NCBI GenBank assembly: GCA_016209535.1
Contig: JACQVW010000753.1
Span: 1 to 37,765, forward strand
DNA: 37,765 nucleotides
Origin: Planctomycetota bacterium
GTDB taxonomy: Bacteria; Planctomycetota; UBA8108; SXIK01
Reading direction: 5' to 3'
The notes below the pieces were generated by a model, which saw only the letters and a list, made by a program, of their open reading frames with translations, was not told the DNA's origin and did no database searches. Of this stretch, positions 1 to 7,984 are shown one piece after another; positions within the stretch are counted from its first letter, which is position 1; each line of letters opens with the position of its first letter. The translations under genes were made by a program, and so were the position numbers.

Positions 1-13
1 CAGGAGAGAATCC

Positions 14-41
14 GGCAGGGGCAGTTTGGTAGGGGCAGTAT
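14..41. repeat. Two tandem 14-nt repeat units
   Basis: Positions 14-27 (GGCAGGGGCAGTTT) and 28-41 (GGTAGGGGCAGTAT) are adjacent copies differing at two positions. They lie just left of the hairpin at 55-95. Their role is unknown; they could be part of a small repeat element together with the hairpin or the end of a longer array outside the window. Confidence 0.5.
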
Positions 42-54
42 CGTGGGAATGAAC

Positions 55-104
55 GCGTGGTTCATAGCCGGGTGTAACCCGGCGTTGAACCACGCCGTCG
101 TTTT
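55..104 (+). terminator. Strong hairpin with short T-tract; possible terminator or REP-like palindrome
   Basis: A 10-bp outer stem (GCGTGGTTCA at 55-64 with TGAACCACGC at 86-95) and a 7-bp inner stem (GCCGGGT at 67-73 with ACCCGGC at 77-83) are separated by a 2x2 internal loop and closed by a 3-nt loop. Four T's follow at 101-104. This could end a gene lying left of the window. The T-tract is short and sits 5 nt past the stem, so a REP-like palindrome is an equal alternative. The rest of 1-424 holds no gene I can support. Confidence 0.4.
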
Positions 105-424
105 CATGCCATGGTGTGCTGAGCGCACGAATTCTCAGCTCCTCTGCTGCCGGGCGTCGCCTGCACCGTGCCCGCCGCGCTCCCTGCGGTGGGCAGGGAA
201 TTGCAGCCCGGTCCGCCGCGCGGTCCTCCGTGGCGCAAGGGTACACCGTTTGCGCCTACCCCATTCAGTCCTGCAGGGTGCGCGATCCGGTACGGCATCC
301 TTTTCTCCGGACAGCGACCTCGCAGGCGCGTCTATGGTGTCGTCGTCCGTCGGGGCTTTCGTTCGAGGCTACGCCGGCTGCCGCCGGTCGCTGCCCGGGC
401 CAAGGATCGGGGGGAAGCCACATC

Positions 425-3400
425 ATGCGACTGGGTCCAGGTTCTTGGGGGTCCGTGGCGGCTCTCGGCCGCCCTGGCCTGGGGTTCGCCGCCCTCGTCC
501 TGCACGTCCTGGCGCCCGGCGGGCTTGCAGAGCTTCGCGGCGGGGACAAGTCCGGGGTCAAGCCGCAGTCCATCTCGCTGCCCGCGGGGGCCGGCTCCGT
601 CGAGGGGCTGGGTGAGTCCTTCGAGCCCCTCCTCAACACGGGGATCGCGACCTTCACGGTGAACCTCGCGCTTCCCCCCCGCACGAACGGCCTCGCCCCT
701 CAGCTCGCCCTGACCTACAACTCCGGGCGCGGGAGCTCCGCCTTCGGCATCGGCTGGGACGTGTCGGTCCCGTCGATCCGGAGGCAGACGGACAAGGGGC
801 AGCCTCGCTACGGCCTGGGGGAACCGGGGGACACGTTCATCCTCGATGGCGAGGAGCTGGTGCGTCTGACCGACGGCACCTACCGCGCCGAGAACGAGTC
901 CGCGTTCCGGCGCGTCGGGAAGCGCGCGGGCACAGACGGGTGGGAGGCGCGCGAGAAGGACGGGCGGATCCTCCGCTTCGGCCTCCATCCGTCCCGGGAG
1001 CAGCCCGGGCGCCGCTCGCGCATCGCGCTCCCCGGCGCCGCGCCGACGCTGGCAAACACGTTCTCGTGGCTCCTCGACGAGATCGAGGACCCTTCGGGGA
1101 ACCTCGTCGAGCTCCTCTACGAGAGCTTCGCCGACTCTCCGGGGCAGCTCTACCTCGCCGAGGCGCGGTATCCCCTTCGAGCGGAGACGCCTGCCGCGCT
1201 GCGCGGCGGGCAGCCCCAGCACGCCGTGCTCTTCACCTACGGACCCAGGGCGGACGCGGTGAGCGACTTCAGGAGCGGCTTCGAGATCCGGACGGCCCGG
1301 CGTTGCGAGGAGATCCGCGTCGTGACCGTGCCCGATCCCCTCCTGTCTCCCGGAGGACAGACGGTCCGACGCTATCAGCTCGGGTACGAGCCAGAATCGC
1401 CCGCTGGCGCCGACCCGTCGGTCCTGGTGCCCCTCGCGTTCTCGCTCTTGCGCTCGGTGACGCAGGTGGATGCCTCCGGCAGCTTCCTGCCCCCGCTCCG
1501 TTTCGAGTACTACGAGCTCCTGGTCGCGAGTGGCGATGGCGCGACGTCGGTCCAGGCAGCGTCGGGCGTGCCGGACGCGTTCCGGACGGACACGGGCGAG
1601 GCGGAGATCGCGGACGTCGACGGCGACGGCCTCCCGGACCTGATTCACGCCGGCGCCGGCCGCCACCTGTACGCGCGCAACCTCGGACACGGACGCTTCG
1701 CCGACCCCGCGGCGTTCGATAACGCGCCCGGCGAGCCTGGCGTCTCCCTCTCGGACCCTCGGGTGGCGCTCCTGGACCTCGACGGCGACGGCAGGGTGGA
1801 CCTCGTGGAGCGGAGGGGGCCCGGCGCCGGGCCGGACGGCGTGGTCTACCGGTCGCTGGAGGTGGAGGCCGCGGTGCCTCCTGGCCGCGTCCCGAAGGTC
1901 CGCTGGGGTCGCGAACGGTATTACGCGAGCGGCCTGCCCTACGCGCTCTCGGCGCCGGAGGTGAGGCTCCTCGATCTGGACTTCGACAAGGCCATCGACC
2001 TCCTGCGGAGCGGCGATCAAGGCATCCGGGCCGTCCTCAACCTGGGCGGCGCCGCGGGGGACCGCACCTGGGAGGAGCGGCCGGAGCTCCCCTTCGGCCA
2101 CCCGGACCTTGCCGACCTCGGTCGGGGCTTCCGCGACCCGACGCGTCCCGAGCCGGACCAGCGGCTCCACGTCACGGACATGAACGGCGACCGGCTCCTG
2201 GACCTCGTGGAGCTGACCCCGGAGGGCAAGCTCGTCAGGGCACGGGTCTGGCCCAGCCGGGGCTGCGGGCGCTGGGCTCCGAGCTTCGCCATGCTGAGCG
2301 AGGCGGCGGGCAGGGAGAGCGAGTGGCTCTACGTTGAGGTGGAGACCGGGGGAGACCTGCGGGTGTTCGATGTGAACGCGGACGGGCTCTCGGACCTGGT
2401 GCTCGCGAAGCCTGGAGCGGTGCGCCTCTGGGTGAACCTCGGAAGCGGGCGGTGGTCCGCGATCCGGAGGCTGGCGGGCCCCGTGTACGCGAGCGGCACG
2501 CAGCTCCGAGAGGCGGACATCGACGGCAACGGGACCGCCGACCTCCTCTGGTGGAACAGCGCGCTGCCTCCGCAGGAGCGCCTGCGGTACCTTGACTTCG
2601 CGCCGGGCCCCAGGCCCAGCCTGCTCAAGACCATCGACAACGGGCTCGGCAAGAGGACCCACATCGCGTACCGGAGCTCGACCCAGGATTTCCTCTCTGC
2701 CGAGGAGGCCGGGGACCCCTGGGACGCCGGGGTGCCGTTCTCGACCGCCGTCGTGAGCCGCGTGACCACCGACATCGGCATCGACCTGGATGGGCGCCCG
2801 GGCCCCGACCGGTACGTCGTGGAGTACTTCTACCGCGACGGCTTCTACGACGGCTTCGAGAAGGAGTTTCGCGGGTTCGGGGGCGCGACCGAGCTCCGCT
2901 GGGGCGACGACAGGTACCCGGAGCTCGTGGCGAGCGGCGCCGTGCACTCGTCCACCACGGTGGCGCGGCTCGGCTTCCACACCGGGGCCCCGGACCGCGT
3001 CGACAACGACGGAGACCGGGCCGAGCTGCAGGCCAACGGGATCGACGACGACGGAGACGGCGTCGTCGACGAGGCGGACGACGGGATCGACGAGCGGGAC
3101 GCCACGGCCGGGCGGGAGGAGGAGCCCCTGCGAGGCAAGCTGCTCTTCCGCGAGGTCGCGGCGCTCTCGGTGGACGGGGCCTCTCCCTTCCGGCTCCACG
3201 ACCTCGACGGCGACGGGGGCCCGGACTGGGTGCAGCTCACGAGCACTGCCGCGCAAGACGGCTCGGACAACGACCTGGACGGGTTCACCGACGAGCCCGA
3301 CGAGGCCCGGTTCACCCACGACGACTTCACGTTCACCCGGGAGATGCACTCCTGGCGGATCGAGGGGATCCACCGCGCGTCGGGCGGGCACGAGCTGGTG

Positions 3401-6400
3401 CCGGCCGGCACGCTGGATCCCGGCCGGGAGGTGCGGTTCGCCTTCCCGGAGCACACCGACACCCAGGAGGTGGAGGGTCCGGGCCGGCGCACCCTCGCGG
3501 ATCCCGCCGAGGCGCCACCGGTCCGCACGAGGCGCGTCTCGCGCCGCTTCGACGCATTCGGCAACCTCACCCTCGAGCTCGAGCACGGCGTTTACCCCGA
3601 CTCTCCCGAGCTCGATGACGAGCGGCAGAAGGTGACCGAGTACGCCCTCGCCGGGGAGGCCGTGAGCCGCTGGATCGTGGATCGTCCTGCCCGGACGCTC
3701 GTCCTGGACGAGGCGGGGAAGGTCGTGGCCGAGAAGACCTTCTACTACGGGGACGGCGATGTCGACGTCACGGGCGACCCCCTGTTCCACGTCGGGAGCC
3801 GCGCCCTCCTCAAGCGCGAGGCCAGCATCCTCATCGGAGACACTTCCGTCGGGCGCGTCGCCGGCGACTCCCAGGTGGTGCAGGAGCGGCGCGTGGCCCA
3901 CGACCGCTTCGGGAACCCGGTCCTCATCGTGGATCCCATCGGCGACCCTGCGCGACCGGAGGAGGGCCATGCGCGGGTCATCGAGTACGACCGCGTCTTC
4001 CACGCCTATCCTGTCGCCGAGACCCAGCACGTCGGCCGCGACGCCTCGGGGAGGCTCCGACCGCCGCTGCGCATGGACGTCGCCTACGACCTGGCCTTCG
4101 GGAAGGTGATCGCCGCCTCCGACTTCAACGCCGCTCCGGCGTCGACCCTCCAGGACCTGGCGGCCGGTGTGCCCGTCCCCGGGACGGAGAGGTCGGCGCG
4201 GGGGAACCTGACGGGCTACGCCTTCGACTCCCACGGCAGGCTCGTCAAGGAGGTGAAGCCCGGGGACACGGCGGAGCACCCCACGCGGGTCGTCCGCTAC
4301 GTGCACGCGGACCCGGCGCGCGAGCTCGTCTACGCCTACGAGTCCTCCGGCGGCCTCGCCGGGGGCGTCCCCCAGGCCGTGAGCGCGACCGTCGCCGCGG
4401 GCGGCATGGTGCTGGAGCTCGACTCGACCGCGAGCGCCGTGATCACCGAAGCTCGCGAGGAGACCGGCCGGGCCGACGGCCTGGTGTCCATCCAGCTCCT
4501 CGACGGAGCCCAGCACAAGCTCGGCGTCGCCGAAGAGGGCAGCTCGTCCGGCGAGCTCGTCGTGAGGGACCTCACGCTCTTCGACAGCCGCGGGCAGGCG
4601 CGGCGCACCTTCCAGCCGTACCCCTCGCGTCTCTCGGCCATCATGGCGCCCCTTCCCGGCACCCCCTCCACGGACTACTTCCGCGACGCCGCGGGGCGCG
4701 TCGAGGAGACGCTGCTGCCCCCGGGCGGGGACGGCGTGCGGGACCTCGTCCGCGCGGTCTACCTTCCGCTGGAGCGCAGGCAGCTCGATCCGGAGGACAA
4801 CCGGGACGGACAGGGGGGCCGGCCGTTGAGCCCGCACGGGGGGACCTACAAGGCGGCGGTGAGGGACGGGCTGGACCGGGTGGTCCGAGCCATCGAGGCC
4901 GTCCGGCTGAACGACGACGGCACGCCTTCCGGCGAGCTCAAGATCTGGTCCACGAGCTTCGAATACGACCTTCTCGACGACCTGCTGCTCGCCCGCGATG
5001 CCCAAGGGAACGAGCGCGTCCTGCGGTTCGACAGCCTCCGGCGGATGGTGACAGTGGACGATCCGGACTTCGGAAGGAGCCTCTACACCTACGACGCCGC
5101 ATCGAACCTCGTCGCGGCGGTCGACTCGCAGGGCCAGGAGATCCGCCTTGCATACGACGGAGTCAACCGCCTCGTCTCGGAGGACTTCCTCGACGAGGGG
5201 CTCCCCTTCTCCCGCAACCGTTCTCCCGACGTCCGGTACCACTACGACGTGCCGGTGGGAGCCATCGACCTCGGCGACGGGACCCGGGGCGAGGCGCGGA
5301 ACACGGCGGGTCTCCTCGCCTGGGTCGAGGACCTCTCCGGGGAAGAGCACCACTCTTACGACGCGCGCCGCCGGATCGAGTGGGTCGTGAAGCGGGTCCC
5401 CGATCCGTACCACGGGGCGCTCGTCTCCTACAGGAGCCAGACGAGCCACGATTCCCTGGACCGTCCGAGGTCCCTCGCGTTCCCGGACGGGGACCGCATC
5501 TCCTTCGAGTACGGCCCGCGCGGCCTCCTGCGAGCCATCTCCGGCGGCCCCTCGGGCTCCATCGTCGAGGGCTTCCGCTACGCGCCCAGCGGGCAACCTC
5601 TGCGCTTCGACCTCGGGAACGGCGCCGCGTCCACCTTTGGGTACGATCAACGCCTGCGCATGGTGGCGCTGGCGGCTGAGGCGGGATCCCCGCGAGGGAG
5701 CACGCTGTTCTCCTACGCGTACGACTTCGATGGCGCCTTCAACATCGTCGCGATCCGCGACCTCCGTGCCGCCTCGGAGGCCCCCGATGGGAGCCCTCGC
5801 CGCAACACGCAGCGCTTCACCTTCGACGACCTCTACCGGTTGACCGGGGTCGAGATCTGCCTCGGCCTTTCGGACGCTCCGTTCCGCTCCGACGGCCGGA
5901 TCGACTTCCGGTACGACCGGATCGGCAACATGGTCTCGAAGAGCTCCGACATCGCTCATGCCGAGGATGGGACCTCCATCACGCACCTCGGCGGGATGCG
6001 GTACGGGGAAGGGGAAGGCGGCCTTGCCGCCGGCCGCGGAGGCGGGTGGGGAAGGCAGGGTCGCGGGGCCGGCGACCCGGCGGGCCCTCACGCGCTCACC
6101 TCGACCGAGAGCGGCCGGCGCTTCTCCTACGACGCGAACGGCAGCGTCGTCCAGGCCGACTCCTTCACGTACACCTGGGACTTCAAGAGGCGCCTCATCC
6201 GTGTCGAGGGAGCGGCCACGATCACGGAGCACGTCTACGACCATGCAGACAGGCGAGTCCTCCGCAAGGTCACGAAGGTGGCGGCCGACGGGAGCCTCCT
6301 GGATCCCTCCTTCACCCTCTACATCGACGACGCCTTTGAGATCCGGGACGGCGACCAGCCCGTCAAGCACGCTTTTCGCGAAGGGACCCGCGTGGCCTCC

Positions 6401-7954
6401 ACGACGTCGGCCTTCGCGGCGGGTTCGCGGCTCGTCCAGCGCCTGCGGCTCTTCCAGGGCTGGAACCTCGGCTGCGTGGCGGTGGCGGCACCGGACGCTG
6501 CGGCGCAGGTCCTCTCGAGCGAGCCCGTCCAGGCTGCGTTCCGGTGGGACCGGTCCGGCCAGCGGTTCGCGCCGCTGCAGCGCGCCGACGACATCCTCCC
6601 GGGCACCGTCCTGTGGGTGCTCGCGCTCCGGGACGGGACCATCGCGATCCGCGGGATACCGGGCGGATCGGGGCCCGTCCAGGTCCTCGCCGGAGGGGAC
6701 TTCGTGGGCCTGCCGGTCCTGAGGGCGATCCCCCTGGCCCAGGTCGTCCCGCCGAGCGCCGAGGGGGTCTGGCTGTACGACGCCCGGGAGCGGCGCTGGC
6801 GGTTGAAGCTGACGGAGGTCCCCTCCTCACCCCCGGAGCTTCCGGAGCTCCTGGCCCCGGGCCAGGCGCTCTTCGTCCGGGCGCGAGAGCCGTCGGCGAT
6901 CCAGCTCCCGGCTCCCGAGGAAGGCCTCCGCTTCTACCACACGGACCACTTGGGGTCCGTCGCGGCGGTCACTGACGGCGCAGGGCGGCTCGTGGAGGAA
7001 CAGCTCTTCTATCCGTTCGGCAAGGTGCGCTTCCGATTCCGCGGCCCGTCCCCCGAGTCATCGATCGCACCCTTCGAGTACATCGACAAGGAGCCGGAGC
7101 CCGAGGGCGGGCTTCACTATTTCGGCAACCGGTTCTACGAGGGTGCGACGGGCCGGTTCGTGAGCGTAGATCCCCTGCGCCAGTTCCACGCGCCGTACTC
7201 CTACGCCGGGAACAACCCGATAGTCGCCGTGGACCGGGAGGGGCTCGAGGCGGTGAGCGAAGTGATCGGCGGCGAGAAGCTCTTCGACGACTGGTTCGAT
7301 TTCCTGAACCCGTTCAACTGGCTCATGGCCGCGGTGAGCCATTCCCAGCCGCAGCTCCATTACATCTCGGACAACGGCATGGGGACCATCGAAATCGACA
7401 ACTCCGCCGACGCAGTCGCCATCACGCTCGGCATCAGGACGAACGAGAGGCCGGACAAAGGCAGGACGGGTCTGGACACGGCCATGGAGAAGGCCCGTGA
7501 GCTGCGGCGGCCGGTCTACTACATCGAGAACGATACCCGTAATGGCTTCGCCGACGTCGTGGAGTCAGCCCTGACGAAGCTGTTGCGCATCAACACGGCG
7601 ACGGTCAATGCCATCCGGGACGTGGCCCGAGGTGAGTACGCCGGGGCGGGGCGATCCCGGATCACGGAATGGATCGCCTACAGCCAGGGCGGCATCAACC
7701 TCTCCGAGGGCCTGCGAGAGGCTGGCAGATCGTACCTCAAGACCATCGAGCGCGTGACCACCCTTGGCGCCGCCGCCTGGAGCTACCCGTCCGGGCCAAA
7801 GGAGTACGTCCACTTCGTCAGCTACAAGGACCCCATCGCCGTCCTCCTGGGGAAGGGCCTCGTCCCGGGCGGGAAGCACGTTTACGGCCGATTCGAGGGG
7901 CATGGCCTCAAGGGATACTGGCAAGCGTACAAGGAATACACGAGCGACCGGTGA
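425..7954 (+). CDS. SpvB/FG-GAP/TcdB-mid/RHS-core protein with C-terminal alpha/beta-hydrolase-like domain
   Basis: This 2509-residue protein resembles a fused B-C component of a Tc toxin or a giant RHS toxin. The ATG at 425 is chosen because a GGGGGAAG Shine-Dalgarno precedes it and a hydrophobic signal-like segment follows; a GTG at 116 would add 103 unconvincing residues. Visible in order: SpvB-like N-terminal region (about 40-280); FG-GAP/VCBS-type Asp-rich repeats (VDGDGLPDLI near 397, LDGDGRVDLVE near 452, MNGDRLLDLVE near 586, IDGNGTADLL near 699); a TcdB middle-like region (about 733-830); two Asp-rich calcium-loop-like inserts (near 861 and 945); YD/RHS repeats (about 1510-1950); a WNL-type beta insert (about 2000-2160); the RHS-associated core (YHTDHLGS near 2170 to AGNNPIVAVDREG near 2270). 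The last 236 residues hold a YSQGG nucleophile-elbow motif (Ser2420), with Asp2469 and His2493 as possible triad partners. In known RHS/Tc proteins the core marks the border of a variable toxin encapsulated in the RHS shell. Toxicity here is inferred. Confidence 0.9.
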   Translation: MRLGPGSWGSVAALGRPGLGFAALVLHVLAPGGLAELRGGDKSGVKPQSISLPAGAGSVEGLGESFEPLLNTGIATFTVNLALPPRTNGLAPQLALTYNSGRGSSAFGIGWDVSVPSIRRQTDKGQPRYGLGEPGDTFILDGEELVRLTDGTYRAENESAFRRVGKRAGTDGWEAREKDGRILRFGLHPSREQPGRRSRIALPGAAPTLANTFSWLLDEIEDPSGNLVELLYESFADSPGQLYLAEARYPLRAETPAALRGGQPQHAVLFTYGPRADAVSDFRSGFEIRTARRCEEIRVVTVPDPLLSPGGQTVRRYQLGYEPESPAGADPSVLVPLAFSLLRSVTQVDASGSFLPPLRFEYYELLVASGDGATSVQAASGVPDAFRTDTGEAEIADVDGDGLPDLIHAGAGRHLYARNLGHGRFADPAAFDNAPGEPGVSLSDPRVALLDLDGDGRVDLVERRGPGAGPDGVVYRSLEVEAAVPPGRVPKVRWGRERYYASGLPYALSAPEVRLLDLDFDKAIDLLRSGDQGIRAVLNLGGAAGDRTWEERPELPFGHPDLADLGRGFRDPTRPEPDQRLHVTDMNGDRLLDLVELTPEGKLVRARVWPSRGCGRWAPSFAMLSEAAGRESEWLYVEVETGGDLRVFDVNADGLSDLVLAKPGAVRLWVNLGSGRWSAIRRLAGPVYASGTQLREADIDGNGTADLLWWNSALPPQERLRYLDFAPGPRPSLLKTIDNGLGKRTHIAYRSSTQDFLSAEEAGDPWDAGVPFSTAVVSRVTTDIGIDLDGRPGPDRYVVEYFYRDGFYDGFEKEFRGFGGATELRWGDDRYPELVASGAVHSSTTVARLGFHTGAPDRVDNDGDRAELQANGIDDDGDGVVDEADDGIDERDATAGREEEPLRGKLLFREVAALSVDGASPFRLHDLDGDGGPDWVQLTSTAAQDGSDNDLDGFTDEPDEARFTHDDFTFTREMHSWRIEGIHRASGGHELVPAGTLDPGREVRFAFPEHTDTQEVEGPGRRTLADPAEAPPVRTRRVSRRFDAFGNLTLELEHGVYPDSPELDDERQKVTEYALAGEAVSRWIVDRPARTLVLDEAGKVVAEKTFYYGDGDVDVTGDPLFHVGSRALLKREASILIGDTSVGRVAGDSQVVQERRVAHDRFGNPVLIVDPIGDPARPEEGHARVIEYDRVFHAYPVAETQHVGRDASGRLRPPLRMDVAYDLAFGKVIAASDFNAAPASTLQDLAAGVPVPGTERSARGNLTGYAFDSHGRLVKEVKPGDTAEHPTRVVRYVHADPARELVYAYESSGGLAGGVPQAVSATVAAGGMVLELDSTASAVITEAREETGRADGLVSIQLLDGAQHKLGVAEEGSSSGELVVRDLTLFDSRGQARRTFQPYPSRLSAIMAPLPGTPSTDYFRDAAGRVEETLLPPGGDGVRDLVRAVYLPLERRQLDPEDNRDGQGGRPLSPHGGTYKAAVRDGLDRVVRAIEAVRLNDDGTPSGELKIWSTSFEYDLLDDLLLARDAQGNERVLRFDSLRRMVTVDDPDFGRSLYTYDAASNLVAAVDSQGQEIRLAYDGVNRLVSEDFLDEGLPFSRNRSPDVRYHYDVPVGAIDLGDGTRGEARNTAGLLAWVEDLSGEEHHSYDARRRIEWVVKRVPDPYHGALVSYRSQTSHDSLDRPRSLAFPDGDRISFEYGPRGLLRAISGGPSGSIVEGFRYAPSGQPLRFDLGNGAASTFGYDQRLRMVALAAEAGSPRGSTLFSYAYDFDGAFNIVAIRDLRAASEAPDGSPRRNTQRFTFDDLYRLTGVEICLGLSDAPFRSDGRIDFRYDRIGNMVSKSSDIAHAEDGTSITHLGGMRYGEGEGGLAAGRGGGWGRQGRGAGDPAGPHALTSTESGRRFSYDANGSVVQADSFTYTWDFKRRLIRVEGAATITEHVYDHADRRVLRKVTKVAADGSLLDPSFTLYIDDAFEIRDGDQPVKHAFREGTRVASTTSAFAAGSRLVQRLRLFQGWNLGCVAVAAPDAAAQVLSSEPVQAAFRWDRSGQRFAPLQRADDILPGTVLWVLALRDGTIAIRGIPGGSGPVQVLAGGDFVGLPVLRAIPLAQVVPPSAEGVWLYDARERRWRLKLTEVPSSPPELPELLAPGQALFVRAREPSAIQLPAPEEGLRFYHTDHLGSVAAVTDGAGRLVEEQLFYPFGKVRFRFRGPSPESSIAPFEYIDKEPEPEGGLHYFGNRFYEGATGRFVSVDPLRQFHAPYSYAGNNPIVAVDREGLEAVSEVIGGEKLFDDWFDFLNPFNWLMAAVSHSQPQLHYISDNGMGTIEIDNSADAVAITLGIRTNERPDKGRTGLDTAMEKARELRRPVYYIENDTRNGFADVVESALTKLLRINTATVNAIRDVARGEYAGAGRSRITEWIAYSQGGINLSEGLREAGRSYLKTIERVTTLGAAAWSYPSGPKEYVHFVSYKDPIAVLLGKGLVPGGKHVYGRFEGHGLKGYWQAYKEYTSDR

Positions 7955-7984
7955 AACCATCGACTGTTGAGTGAGGTGCGTGTC

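Noticed and set aside
116-424. GTG at 116 as the start of the RHS protein (103 extra residues)
   Set aside because: The extra residues are Arg/Cys-rich with no domain, whereas ATG 425 has a Shine-Dalgarno and is followed by a signal-like segment.
332-6370. A 2012-residue open frame on the minus strand opposite the RHS gene
   Set aside because: Antisense shadow of a very GC-rich gene: low-complexity Arg/Val/Glu composition, no motif, no ribosome-binding site, while the plus strand carries recognisable domains.
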